A program made the position numbers and the translations under genes. From the NCBI GenBank assembly GCA_910588125.1, contig CAJUPI010000010.1, positions 1 to 64,000 of the forward strand: DNA of 64,000 bases, in the 5' to 3' direction. Positions 35,389-45,120 of this stretch are shown piece by piece; position 1 is the stretch's first letter; each line of letters begins with the position of its first letter. The notes beneath the pieces are model-generated. The model searched no databases. It was not told where the DNA came from and saw nothing but the letters and a program-made list of their open reading frames with translations. This stretch comes from an uncultured Lachnospiraceae bacterium. Its GTDB lineage: Bacteria; Bacillota; Clostridia; Lachnospirales; Lachnospiraceae.

Positions 35389-37548
35389 CTACTCTTCAAA
35401 CATGCCCTTTACTACCTGGCGGATATCTCCGGAAGAACTTCCCACCGCAATTTCTTTTCCCTCAAGCCTGCCCTTTAATAAAATTTTTACTATCTTTTTC
35501 TCTCCTGGCAGCAATTCTACCTTTTCAAAACCAGCCAGCTCACGGTAAGGCATTCTCAAATCCCGCGCCCTCTGTTGCAGGTATACCTGTACCGTTTCTT
35601 TCCCGGCCCGGTTCCCGGTATTTCTGACCTCACATACTACAAATACCTTTCTGCCGCCTGCGCACTGCACTTTCTTGTCATCTGCCTCCGAAGGCACATT
35701 CTCTGCCACTGTCAGCTCTGCCTTTCCATAATCAAATTCTGTATAGGACAAGCCATGGCCAAAACAAAATTGCGGTTCAATATCAAAAGTATCCAGATAA
35801 CGATAACCCACAAACATTCCCTCCCGGTAGCAGACCCTGTCCGTTCCCGGAAAATCTCCCACACAGTGGGCTGAACAATCCTTATGGCTTTTATAAAAGC
35901 TCTCCGGCAGCTTTCCGGAAGGATTCACCTGGCCAAACAACACTTCTGCCAAAGCCGTGCCGCCCTCCATGCCGCCATACCAGCACCACACCAGGCTCCC
36001 GGCCTTATCAATCCATTCCCCCATTTCCACTGGAGTTCCCCCCATCAGCACAACCACCAGTTCCGGCCGTACCTTCAAAAGCTCGCAAATCAAACTATCC
36101 TGCTCATAGGGAAGCTTCATATCCGGGCGGTCATTTCCCTCGCTGTCCTGATCATGATTCAATCCGCCTACAAAGATCACCTGGTCATAAACGGCTGATC
36201 CAGCCATTGCCACTGCCTGCTCTTTTAATATCTGACGAAGCTTCCTGGAAGCTTCGTCCGCCTCCTGATATTTCACAGAACCACCGCCATTTTCCAGGCT
36301 GGCCTCCTGCCAGTTGGCATTTGCTTTAGTATCCTCCCCGGCCGTCATTCCTCCGTCCCGGCAATACCCAGCGGCATAATCCACCTGGCAGTTCCCACCA
36401 AGCAGTTTTTTGATCCCCATCAGAGGTGTGATCTCATACAACGCCTTGATCTCCCCGCTGCCTCCGCCGCCGGCATGGACGCAATCTCCATTTTCCCCGA
36501 TCACCAAAATTCTCCGGCAATTCTCCGGGTTCAGCGGCAAATGCCCTTTTTCATTCTTTAAAAGCACTACCGACTCCCTGGCCACCTGCAATGCCTTCTG
36601 CCGGTGTTCTTCCGTATTATAACATCCCCGCTTTCTCTTATCGTCCATCATATGCAGCCGCAACATCAGCATCAGAATATGAATCACCTTTTCATCCAGG
36701 ACATGCTCCAAAATCTCTCCCTTTTCCACCATTTCCTGCAACGGCTTTGCCATCTTATACTGGTCAAAATCACTGGTTACCGACATCTCGATATCCAGCT
36801 GGGATTTTGCCGCTAACTCCGTGTCATGAACCCCGCCCCAGTCAGAAATTACCACGCCATCGTATTCCCACTCCTCCCGCAAAATCCTCCGCAAGAGAAA
36901 ATCGCTCTGGCAGCAGTGTTCCCCGTACAACCGGTTGTAGGCTCCCATAATTGTCAATGCTCCCCCGGCCCGGACCGCCTCATAAAAAGCCGGCAGATAA
37001 ATGGTCCGTAATACCTCCTCATCCACTTCGACCTCCACCCATAGGCGCTCCGTCTCCTGATTGTTGGCGGCAAAATGCTTCACACAAGCCGCCACATCCC
37101 ACTGCTGCACTCCCCGGATGAAGGAAGCCGCCAGCTCCCCGGTCAGATAAGGATCCTCACTGAAATATTCAAAATTCCTTCCGCATAACGGGCTCCGCTT
37201 GATATTGACACCGGGTCCTAAAATCACATCTTTGCCCCGTCCTCTGGCCTCTGCCCCCAGTACGCTGCCTGCCTCATAAGCCAGCTTGCGGTTCCACGTA
37301 GCCGCAACTGCGCTGCAACAGGGCAGATAAGTGACAAAATCATCACTATGTCCAATGGCTTTCCAGGAATCCGGCTCAAACTCCTGACGCACTCCCATAG
37401 TGCTGTCCGACATCCGCAGAGGCGGGATACCTAAACGCTCCACTCCCTTTGTGGCAAATAATTCTGCACCGTGAATCATGCCTATCTTTTCCTCCAGCGT
37501 CAGCCGGGCCGCCAGCTCCTCCGCCCGCTCTCTCAACTGTTCTCCCAT
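35389..37548 (-). CDS. Beta-glucosidase, glycoside hydrolase family 3
   Basis: A 719-residue GH3 enzyme without signal peptide, so cytosolic. The catalytic nucleophile is Asp236 in GVVISDWGGVHD, the substrate-binding KHFAANNQE is at about 157-165, the second alpha/beta domain follows (RILVIGENGD), and the C-terminal fibronectin-III-like domain is intact (GNRAGKETVQVYLQ). It would remove terminal beta-linked glucose from oligosaccharides brought in by the cell. Domain order and length fit typical Firmicute beta-glucosidases. The ATG at 37548 has GGAGG 6 nt upstream. It is second in the operon after the alpha-xylosidase. Confidence 0.93.
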   Translation of the reverse strand: MGEQLRERAEELAARLTLEEKIGMIHGAELFATKGVERLGIPPLRMSDSTMGVRQEFEPDSWKAIGHSDDFVTYLPCCSAVAATWNRKLAYEAGSVLGAEARGRGKDVILGPGVNIKRSPLCGRNFEYFSEDPYLTGELAASFIRGVQQWDVAACVKHFAANNQETERLWVEVEVDEEVLRTIYLPAFYEAVRAGGALTIMGAYNRLYGEHCCQSDFLLRRILREEWEYDGVVISDWGGVHDTELAAKSQLDIEMSVTSDFDQYKMAKPLQEMVEKGEILEHVLDEKVIHILMLMLRLHMMDDKRKRGCYNTEEHRQKALQVARESVVLLKNEKGHLPLNPENCRRILVIGENGDCVHAGGGGSGEIKALYEITPLMGIKKLLGGNCQVDYAAGYCRDGGMTAGEDTKANANWQEASLENGGGSVKYQEADEASRKLRQILKEQAVAMAGSAVYDQVIFVGGLNHDQDSEGNDRPDMKLPYEQDSLICELLKVRPELVVVLMGGTPVEMGEWIDKAGSLVWCWYGGMEGGTALAEVLFGQVNPSGKLPESFYKSHKDCSAHCVGDFPGTDRVCYREGMFVGYRYLDTFDIEPQFCFGHGLSYTEFDYGKAELTVAENVPSEADDKKVQCAGGRKVFVVCEVRNTGNRAGKETVQVYLQQRARDLRMPYRELAGFEKVELLPGEKKIVKILLKGRLEGKEIAVGSSSGDIRQVVKGMFEE

Positions 37549-37593
37549 TCCTGACCTCCACATTCTGTCTGTATCTTTTCAGCCGTTCTTTTC

Positions 37594-39693
37594 TTAAAAT
37601 TTCCTCTTTTCAATCGTTCCATCCAATGCCTTCTCTGCATCCACGCATCCCGGAGCCACAGGGATCTCACTCCCGGCCCGAACCCACAGCGGAATCGACA
37701 GATAACTATGCTTTTCCTTTCTCCACACCCCGCCCCGGGTACGTTCCCCGGTCAGATAATTCACCCATTCTCCCTGCGGCAGGTAATACTCGGCAATTCC
37801 CTGATCGTTAAAAATCGGCGCCACCAAAAAGCTGTCTCCCAACATATACTGCCGATCCAGATAGCGGCAATTGGGATCCTCCTCAAACTCCAGAGCCATA
37901 CTGCGCATCATGGGAATCCCTGTCTGGCTGGTCTTCTTTGCCTGCTCATACAAATAAGGCACCAGCTCCAGCTTCAGCCGGGTAAAGAACCGTAATACCT
38001 CCACTGCTTCTTCATCATATACCCACGGCACCCGGTAGGAGGTGCTGCCATGGAGACGGCTGTGGGTAGACAGAAGGCCAAACGCTGCCCAGCGCTTATA
38101 TACATCTGCCGTGGATTGCTGCTCAAAACCACCCATATCGTGACTCCAATAGCCAAATCCGCTCGAGGTCAGCGACAATCCGCCCCGCAGACTCTCCGCC
38201 ATAGACTCGTAGTTGGACCAACAGTCCCCGCCCCAGTGAACCGGGAATTTCTGGCCTCCCGCCGTAGCCGACCTCGCAAACACCAATGCCTCCTCACGTC
38301 CTCTTTTCTTCACCAGCACCTCATACACCGCCTGGTTGTAGAGATAAGTATAGAAATTATGCATTTTCTTTGGATCCGCCCCATTGGCATATTCTGCCTC
38401 CATGGGAATCCTCTCTCCAAAATCCGTCTTAAAGCAATCCACTCCCATATCCAGAAGCTTCTCAAGCCCTCTCTGATACCATTTCACTGCCTCGGGATTC
38501 GTAAAATCCACAATGGCCAGTCCCGGCTGCCACATATCCCACTGCCATACATCCCCATTCGGGCGCCTGATAAAATATCCTTTCTCCATACCCTCGTCAA
38601 ACAGCACCGACTCCTGGGCAATATATGGATTGATCCACACACAAATCTTGATTCCCTTTGCTTTTATCCTGGCTAACATCCCTTCCGGATCGGGAAATAC
38701 CCGCTCGTCCCAGACAAAGTCCGTCCAGTGGAATTCCCGCATCCAGCAACAGTCAAAATGAAACACACTTAAAGGAATCCCCCGCTCCTCCATCCCGTTA
38801 ATAAAGCTCATCACTGTCTTTTCGTCATAATCCGTGGTAAAAGAAGTAGACAGCCACAGCCCAAAGCTCCAGGCGGGCATCATAGCCGGTTTTCCGGTCA
38901 GATCCGTATAGCGCACCAGCACATCCTTCATCGAGGATCCGCCTATGAGGAAGTAATCCAAACTCTCCCCTTCCACAGAAAATCCCAGCTTGGACACCTG
39001 CTCGGTCCCCACCTCAAACTCCACCCGCTCCGGATGGTTGACAAACACCCCATACCCTCGGTCGGACAAATAAAATGGAATGTTTTTGTAGGACTGCTCC
39101 GTACTGGTTCCCGCATCCTCATTCCAGATAGACACCGACTGCCCGTTCTTCACCAACGGCGCAAAACGCTCCCCCAGGCCATAGATCAGCTCTCCCACGG
39201 AAAGTCCCAGGCTTTGATTCATCCACGCCTCTTTCTTCTCATGGACATCATAGGCCAGCCCGGTCCAGTGTCCCCGGATATAGGCCAGATCCTTCCCCTC
39301 GCACCGGGTCAGCACCTTCCCGTCCCGCTCAAAGACCATCGCACAATTCGTCCGGTCAACCGTCAGGCTCATAAGGCCATCGACAACCCGCAAAAGTGAT
39401 CCTTCTTCCTCCACAGTAATCGGGCGTTCCTGCTCCATATTCAACTCAAACTCTGGTCCTCTTTTCTTTACCCCTTTATGATGAACCACCTGCACCCGAA
39501 ATGTTTCCGGCGCCGGAACCGTAATCCGGATATCAAGATTGACCCCGTCCAGGGTATCCCCCTTCCTCACAATCTTCCTTGCCGGAGCACACAGGTTAAG
39601 CGCACACTCTGTCTTTTTTACCTCATAGATCTCCTGGGGAGAAAAGCTCCCAAATCCTTCTTTCAAAAGCCAGCATCCATTATGAAACTTCAT
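37594..39693 (-). CDS. yicI: Alpha-xylosidase, glycoside hydrolase family 31
   Basis: A 699-residue cytosolic GH31 enzyme. The nucleophile Asp424 is in VDCFKTDFGERIP, the sequence characteristic of YicI-type alpha-xylosidases, and the acid/base Asp490 is in VHWGGDCWSNYESM. Both have the same spacing as in E. coli YicI (416 and 482), supporting alpha-xylosidase rather than alpha-glucosidase. It would release xylose from the non-reducing end of xyloglucan oligosaccharides or isoprimeverose. It is first in the six-gene operon running to 30914, with only short gaps. The ribosome site AAAGGAAG is moderate. Confidence 0.93.
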   Translation of the reverse strand: MKFHNGCWLLKEGFGSFSPQEIYEVKKTECALNLCAPARKIVRKGDTLDGVNLDIRITVPAPETFRVQVVHHKGVKKRGPEFELNMEQERPITVEEEGSLLRVVDGLMSLTVDRTNCAMVFERDGKVLTRCEGKDLAYIRGHWTGLAYDVHEKKEAWMNQSLGLSVGELIYGLGERFAPLVKNGQSVSIWNEDAGTSTEQSYKNIPFYLSDRGYGVFVNHPERVEFEVGTEQVSKLGFSVEGESLDYFLIGGSSMKDVLVRYTDLTGKPAMMPAWSFGLWLSTSFTTDYDEKTVMSFINGMEERGIPLSVFHFDCCWMREFHWTDFVWDERVFPDPEGMLARIKAKGIKICVWINPYIAQESVLFDEGMEKGYFIRRPNGDVWQWDMWQPGLAIVDFTNPEAVKWYQRGLEKLLDMGVDCFKTDFGERIPMEAEYANGADPKKMHNFYTYLYNQAVYEVLVKKRGREEALVFARSATAGGQKFPVHWGGDCWSNYESMAESLRGGLSLTSSGFGYWSHDMGGFEQQSTADVYKRWAAFGLLSTHSRLHGSTSYRVPWVYDEEAVEVLRFFTRLKLELVPYLYEQAKKTSQTGIPMMRSMALEFEEDPNCRYLDRQYMLGDSFLVAPIFNDQGIAEYYLPQGEWVNYLTGERTRGGVWRKEKHSYLSIPLWVRAGSEIPVAPGCVDAEKALDGTIEKRKF

Positions 39694-40003
39694 TTCCCGT
39701 CTTCCTTTCTCTCTGCCAAAATCTTATCATCCATCACTGATTATCACTTGATTTACGCTCACTCTATCATACCGCCAGAAAGAAAAATACCTGTTTTTTT
39801 TGTTCTGAAATGCCCTGATTTTTTTACACTATATCCCGTACCATAAAACAGAGGGCGTTACCAAACAAACCGTCCGTCATTTCTCCTATCTCATGTCCGG
39901 CTGTTCGCGAACACAGGATAGAGAAATGACGGACGAATTATTTTGCAACGCCCTCTCTGATATCATAAAATTTATCAAACTCCAGAGTTAATGCCACGCC
40001 ATC
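39694..40003. other. Gene-free stretch between the GH31 gene and the hybrid kinase
   Basis: It holds the promoter region of the GH31 operon and family A copy A6. A TATGAT hexamer lies about 75 bp before the GH31 start codon on the minus strand, but I find no matching -35, as expected for an activator-dependent promoter. I see no cre-like operator and no small gene. Confidence 0.5.
39851..39955. repeat. Family A intergenic inverted repeat, copy A6 (middle form)
   Basis: A 105-bp near-palindrome with arms of about 40 bp, from GAGGGCG to CCTATC and GGATAG to CGCCCTC, around the loop TCATGTCCGGCTGTTCGCGA and ACACA. It lies 49 bp after the hybrid-kinase stop codon. Confidence 0.9.
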
Positions 40004-42679
40004 TTAATCCTTCCCCAACACTGCCCGGACCGTCTGCTCCAGCACCGCCATATCGACCGGCTTGGCAACATGAGCGTTCATACCGGCCTCCAGTGCATCC
40101 CTGATATCTTCAGCAAAGGCATTGGCTGTCATGGCAATGATGGGAATCGTCCGTGACAGCGAATGGCCCAAATCCCGGATCTCTTTTGTAGCCTCATATC
40201 CATTCATGAGCGGCATTTGCACATCCATCAGAATTAGCTGATACTGGCCGGCACTCGACTTTTCAAATGCCTCTACCACCAGTTTTCCGTTCTCACAGAT
40301 ATCACAGGTAGCTCCTGCCATATCCAAAAGCTCTCTCAGAATTTCTGCATTGATCTCATTATCCTCAGCCACCAGGATATGCATTCCCTGTAAAACACTC
40401 TGATCCTCACTGGCCTCCGGCTCTGGCTCCTGTCCGTGATTCAATACGCAATCCACCTTTTGCCGGAAGCTGGTGAGGAAAAAAGGCTTGGGAAGAAATG
40501 CATCCACTCCCGCAGCACTTGCCTTCTCTTCTACCTCCGGCCAATCATAGCTGGTCAAAATCAGAATAGGGCTATCTTGTTGGGGCATATTCTGCCGGAT
40601 ACATCTTGCAGCCTCCACACCATCCATCCCCGGCATTTTCCAGTCCAGCAAAACAATGTGATAGGGACGCCCTTCCTGTTCGGACTGCCTGACCTTCTCC
40701 ACGGCAGACCGCCCATCCATCACATAATCTACCTCTACACCAGTACCCTCCATCGTCATCTGGATATTCTGGCAAATCACCTCTTCATCGTCCACTGCCA
40801 AAAGCCGGGTTAAGCCATGCTTCTGCCAGAAATACTGGTCTATCGCCTGTTCACTGATGTGCAGCTCCAATTCCACCGTAAAAACAGAACCCTTCCCCTT
40901 CTCACTTTCCACAGAGATTTTACCACCCATCAGATCCAATAAATTTTTGGTGATCGCCATCCCGAGTCCGGTTCCCTGGATCTTATTGGTCACGCTGTCC
41001 TCTTCCCTGGTAAACGCATGAAAAATCTTCCGGGTATATTCTTTGCTCATACCATAGCCATTGTCCGCCACGACAAAACGAAAATGGGCCAGTTGCCTGG
41101 TATACTGCGGCATTTCCTGAACCGTCAAAGTGACATGTCCGCCATCCGGCGTATATTTGACCGCATTGGACAACAGATTTAAAAGGATCTGGTTAAGGCG
41201 CAGCTTATCCATCACCACATGCTCGTGCCGGATATCCTTATTATAAACCTCAAAGGTATGGCCTTTTGCCTTCATCTGCGGACGGATAATAGAATCAATA
41301 TTTTCAATTAAATCCACAATTTTCTCATCTGACAGGTTCAAAACCGTCTTGCCTGCCTCGATTTTACTGATATCGAGAATATCGTTAATAAGGCCCAGAA
41401 GATGCTGGCTGGAGGAGATGATTTTCTTTGTGTATTCCCTCACTTTATCCGGATTTTCAGCATCTCGCGCAAGCAAAGCGGCAAAGCCGACAATAGCATT
41501 CATGGGCGTGCGGATATCATGGCTCATATTAGAAAGGAACGAACTCTTGGCACGGTTCGCCTCCTCTGCAATCTGGAATGCCTGTTCCGCCGTCTCTTTA
41601 GAACGGGCCAACATGACATTGGATTCCTCCAGCCTGGCATTCAGTTCCTCCTGATGGCGCAGATTCTCCTGTTCCTGCCGAAACAGGCGGGCACTGTTTC
41701 TCTGCCGTATGACAGACACCATGACCAGAAGTACCATAACTGCCAAAGCTGCTGTCAGAAGCAACAGTAGCCGGACGACTGCTCCTACCATATTTACCGT
41801 CCCGGAAGCCACGAAATCTGCAGGTATGAGAAACAAAAGCAGAATGTCATAATCCGCCAGAGAAGTAAGGCAGTAATAATATTCGGTATTCTGATAAAAA
41901 ATATTGGTGCAGATAATATCCTGCTCCAAAAGAGCTTGCCGAATATCTGAAATCCCCTGATTTCCCATTTCTCCCAATACTTTGAGGACATTATAAGCCT
42001 GAATCGTATTTTCTCCTAAAATATCATCATGCATCCGTGTACCGTCGCTTTTTAAAATATAAGTCTCATTATGGTTTCCATATGCCGTACTCTCATAATA
42101 TTTTGTCAGTGCAGATACATCTTTCAGAAGAATCACATGCGTAAATCGGGCCCCAGACTCCGCCACAAAAGCAGGCGTATCCAGTTTCTGTACAAAAACC
42201 CAACAGCCTCCCTGATAAATATGGCTGTCAGAAATAAAAGTATATTGTTCCTTCCCGCTGGAAATCCGGGCAATATCTGACCATACGCCGTGCTTTCCAT
42301 TTACGTCATAACAATTTCCGTCATTATCCAAAAGCATAATCATGGAGCTATCTCGCTCCATTACCAAAAACTCTTCCAAACCGTCGATAAATGCAACTAC
42401 ATCTTTTGTGGTATCGAACCTCTGCTGTTTCAAAACCTTAACTGCTGTTATCAGATAATTCCAGTGAAAATCCAGGGCATTGCTCAGATTTACCCTTACT
42501 TGTGATGTAATTTCGTTCAGCTGAGTCGTTCGCTCCTCAAAAATCTGATGTTTCAGGTATTTTGTAAAGTACGTTCCGCTGCCAGCTGAAAATAAGAGCA
42601 GGCAAAGCGCCAATATTACCGGAAGCACAGCCGGCCGTCTCCCCGTCCGGAACCAGTCGGGCCATTTGTCATTTTCCAT
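40004..42679 (-). CDS. Hybrid sensor histidine kinase with two receiver domains
   Basis: An 891-residue membrane kinase. An N-terminal transmembrane segment (about 18-36) and a second at about 297-323 bracket a Cache-like extracellular sensor. Then come a short coiled linker, a HisKA domain with His387 (SHDIRTPMNAIVGF), a HATPase domain (DNGYGMS, GTGLGMAITKN), and two receivers with acceptors Asp679 (LLDWKMPGMDG) and Asp819 (LMDVQMPLMNG). No HPt or DNA-binding domain is attached, so the phosphate must pass to a separate protein not visible here. It lies 31 bp downstream of the unusual binding-protein fusion, its probable sensory partner. AAGGAG precedes the ATG at 42679. Confidence 0.92.
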   Translation of the reverse strand: MENDKWPDWFRTGRRPAVLPVILALCLLLFSAGSGTYFTKYLKHQIFEERTTQLNEITSQVRVNLSNALDFHWNYLITAVKVLKQQRFDTTKDVVAFIDGLEEFLVMERDSSMIMLLDNDGNCYDVNGKHGVWSDIARISSGKEQYTFISDSHIYQGGCWVFVQKLDTPAFVAESGARFTHVILLKDVSALTKYYESTAYGNHNETYILKSDGTRMHDDILGENTIQAYNVLKVLGEMGNQGISDIRQALLEQDIICTNIFYQNTEYYYCLTSLADYDILLLFLIPADFVASGTVNMVGAVVRLLLLLTAALAVMVLLVMVSVIRQRNSARLFRQEQENLRHQEELNARLEESNVMLARSKETAEQAFQIAEEANRAKSSFLSNMSHDIRTPMNAIVGFAALLARDAENPDKVREYTKKIISSSQHLLGLINDILDISKIEAGKTVLNLSDEKIVDLIENIDSIIRPQMKAKGHTFEVYNKDIRHEHVVMDKLRLNQILLNLLSNAVKYTPDGGHVTLTVQEMPQYTRQLAHFRFVVADNGYGMSKEYTRKIFHAFTREEDSVTNKIQGTGLGMAITKNLLDLMGGKISVESEKGKGSVFTVELELHISEQAIDQYFWQKHGLTRLLAVDDEEVICQNIQMTMEGTGVEVDYVMDGRSAVEKVRQSEQEGRPYHIVLLDWKMPGMDGVEAARCIRQNMPQQDSPILILTSYDWPEVEEKASAAGVDAFLPKPFFLTSFRQKVDCVLNHGQEPEPEASEDQSVLQGMHILVAEDNEINAEILRELLDMAGATCDICENGKLVVEAFEKSSAGQYQLILMDVQMPLMNGYEATKEIRDLGHSLSRTIPIIAMTANAFAEDIRDALEAGMNAHVAKPVDMAVLEQTVRAVLGKD

Positions 42680-42710
42680 TCCGCTCCTTCTCCTTTTCCA
42701 CATGCAAATC

Positions 42711-44492
42711 TTACCCCCAGGGATTTCCATCCGGAGAAACTATCCTCTGTTCCTTCAGCCAGATTCGCAGAAAATCCATCAGAGAGCCCTTATATATCTT
42801 TGCTGATTCTTTCTCGCCGACTTTTTCCGTATAGCCATGAATCAGAAAAACCACTTCATAAACCCCACTGTCTAACAGTTCCTTTTCACCACGAGTCACC
42901 AAAATATAAGGATAGGGATTGCCGTTCCCATCCGCGTCAAAGCCTTCCTGCGCCAGTTCCTTGACACGGGCCCCGGTCATGGACATGACTGCATAGCCTT
43001 CTTCATTTGTCGGGCAAATCGCGCTAACTATTTCATCATTGATTTTACCCGCATACAATTTTCCCGTAACGCCGGAGTTCACCCCTGCATACCCTTCATG
43101 GAACTCCCCGATTGGAACCATAGCTGCATCCACATCTGCAGCGCTCCCCAATGCCTTGCCGATCAGCCTTGCTGTCTCCTCCAAAGAAAAGTCCGCCGTG
43201 CTCTCGCAAATATAAAGCAAATCCGACTGTGTCAAGCTGCTGTCCTGAAGCTCATCCATCCGGGAAATGCACCGTTCTCCGTCCATATGATTCTCTCCAC
43301 GGAACCATTCCTTATATGCCTGCCCCATATTGGCCAGATTGCTCTCCCAGCCAGCATAGGTCATGCGAAACGCCCTCCCGTCCCGAAACGCCTGCAGTGC
43401 ATCATAAATCAGTGAATTTTCCGGAACCTCACCACTGTCAATGGCGCTCATTACACAAGGCATATCTTCACCAGTAAATGTTGCCTGACCCTCATTGGAA
43501 TAAATCAGGGACAGAATCCGAATAGCATTTTCCAGCTTCTTTTCATTGCCTGGCTCTGTCAGATGTTTATTGATTCCCAGATAAGTGACCGGATTGTACA
43601 TATAAATATTTTTACTGCCATCCTCACTGATAAAAGGCATCATGCCCAATTCATCACCAGTATCCGGAAATTCTGAAATATTGACTGTCGTCACTGCCGT
43701 ACAAAATACCGCCTTTCGATTGCCCAGATAATCCAGTATCAGCTTCGGATTGCTCCGATCCTCCGGGTCAGTATGAAGCATTCCGATGTCTATATACTGC
43801 TGGACATAGTCCATGGTATCTTCCCACATGTCTTTTGCCGTAGCATTTCCGGCCAGAAAATCCCGCTCCCAGCCCATCCCTTCCGGCGTGGTCAGCCAAC
43901 TGGTTTTTGCCAGATTAAATACGGTAGAAAAGGTACTTCCCGTCAATTGTGTCCCTACCACTCCAGGAATCAATCCTGCGGCCTCAATCTTTGCGCACAA
44001 AGACTCCAGCTCGGAAAAATTTGCCGGAACCTTCCAGCCATATTCTTCCATCAATGTTTTGTTATAAAAAATACCATACATGGCATAATTTACTGGCAAG
44101 AGGTAAATCCCTCCGTCGATAGCCATCTGATCCAGCATACCGGTAGAAAACTTGTTGACAAAATCATATCCTGACAGATCCAGCAGGCGCTCCTTTGCCA
44201 GGTCTTTATCCAAAACCTGGGATGTAATAAAGATGTCCGGAATATCATCCCCCCTCATCTGCGCCCAACTATAACCGGTACGGTTCCTTCCTGTATAGGA
44301 AATAAACTCCAGTTCAATATCAGGGCAGGTTTCACCGAGCAATTGCAAAAAATTATCATAGCCATTCCAAGTGCTCCAAGTCAGCGCGTCCCCATGGGAA
44401 TCCGGCGCTTTATTTAAAGGTATGCAGGCAGACAACAGGAAAAGCGCCGCAACAGCCAAAGCCAGCGGACGCCGTAAAAATCTTGCAGCCAC
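42711..44492 (-). CDS. Solute-binding lipoprotein fused to a 5'-nucleotidase C-terminal-like domain
   Basis: A 593-residue lipoprotein starting with GTG (GAGGAG nine bases upstream). The signal peptide ends LLSAC (Cys23). Residues about 35-415 are a family 1 extracellular solute-binding domain (LTWSTWNGYDNFLQ, DDIPDIFIT, MYGIFYNKTLMEEYGW). Residues about 435-590 resemble the C-terminal domain of 5'-nucleotidases (LYAGKINDEIVSAICPT, YAVMSMTGARVKEL, VYEVVFLIHGYT). The usual metallophosphatase half is absent. No permease or ATPase is nearby; the next gene is a hybrid kinase, so a sensing role is more likely than transport. The fusion reading is by motif resemblance. Confidence 0.75.
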   Translation of the reverse strand: MAARFLRRPLALAVAALFLLSACIPLNKAPDSHGDALTWSTWNGYDNFLQLLGETCPDIELEFISYTGRNRTGYSWAQMRGDDIPDIFITSQVLDKDLAKERLLDLSGYDFVNKFSTGMLDQMAIDGGIYLLPVNYAMYGIFYNKTLMEEYGWKVPANFSELESLCAKIEAAGLIPGVVGTQLTGSTFSTVFNLAKTSWLTTPEGMGWERDFLAGNATAKDMWEDTMDYVQQYIDIGMLHTDPEDRSNPKLILDYLGNRKAVFCTAVTTVNISEFPDTGDELGMMPFISEDGSKNIYMYNPVTYLGINKHLTEPGNEKKLENAIRILSLIYSNEGQATFTGEDMPCVMSAIDSGEVPENSLIYDALQAFRDGRAFRMTYAGWESNLANMGQAYKEWFRGENHMDGERCISRMDELQDSSLTQSDLLYICESTADFSLEETARLIGKALGSAADVDAAMVPIGEFHEGYAGVNSGVTGKLYAGKINDEIVSAICPTNEEGYAVMSMTGARVKELAQEGFDADGNGNPYPYILVTRGEKELLDSGVYEVVFLIHGYTEKVGEKESAKIYKGSLMDFLRIWLKEQRIVSPDGNPWG

Positions 44493-44523
44493 GAGATAGC
44501 ACTCCTCTCAATTTTGTTTCATT

Positions 44524-45120
44524 TTACTGATAACCGGCAAAAATGTCAAGAGATGGAAACTTTGCCACCGGTTCAGGCTTCTCCTCATGCTCCCGGATAA
44601 TCTTCTCCATCCAGACCATATTATACCAACGTCCGAATTTATACCCACATTTATAGAACTCTCCTACCATACGATATCCCATATGGGTATGAAACTGAAT
44701 ACTGTTCTTCGTAAGATACTCATCCTCTGGTTCCGGATTACCGATACATGCATTCAAATTCGTGATATTCTGAGCCCTCGAAATCTCCTCGATTGCCTGA
44801 TAAAGTTTTTTCCCCATTCCCATCCTATGTACATCTTCTCTCAGATAAATACTTACCTCTGCGGCCCAGTCATAGGCGGCCCGGCCCACGAAGGGCCCCG
44901 TGTAAGCATAGCCTAACAGTTCTCCCTCACAATCCGCCACAAGGTATGGATATTTTTTCAATGTTCTTTTTATCCTGGCTTGAAATTCCTCAGGCTCCGG
45001 CACCTCATATTCGAAAGTGATTGCTGTTTTTTCCACATAAGGCCGGTAGATCTCCAGCAATTTGCCGGCATCCTCCACCCTCGCTGCCCGAATCCGCACT
45101 CTATTCTTGTCCATCTTCAT
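44524..45120 (-). CDS. GNAT acetyltransferase (phosphinothricin acetyltransferase-like)
   Basis: A 198-residue GNAT protein. The opening RIRAARVEDAGKLLEIYRPY and the acetyl-CoA loop DVHRMGMGKKLYQA (the R/Q-x-x-G-x-G/A pattern), together with NACIGNPEPEDEYL and FHTHMGYRMVGEF, resemble the PAT/MnaT subgroup that acetylates phosphinothricin or methionine analogues. Substrate is not predictable. It stands 31 bp before the binding-protein fusion and shares its direction, so it may head that operon. Its promoter is at 45224-45252. A C-terminal extension (about 170-198) is hydrophilic. Confidence 0.85.
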   Translation of the reverse strand: MKMDKNRVRIRAARVEDAGKLLEIYRPYVEKTAITFEYEVPEPEEFQARIKRTLKKYPYLVADCEGELLGYAYTGPFVGRAAYDWAAEVSIYLREDVHRMGMGKKLYQAIEEISRAQNITNLNACIGNPEPEDEYLTKNSIQFHTHMGYRMVGEFYKCGYKFGRWYNMVWMEKIIREHEEKPEPVAKFPSLDIFAGYQ

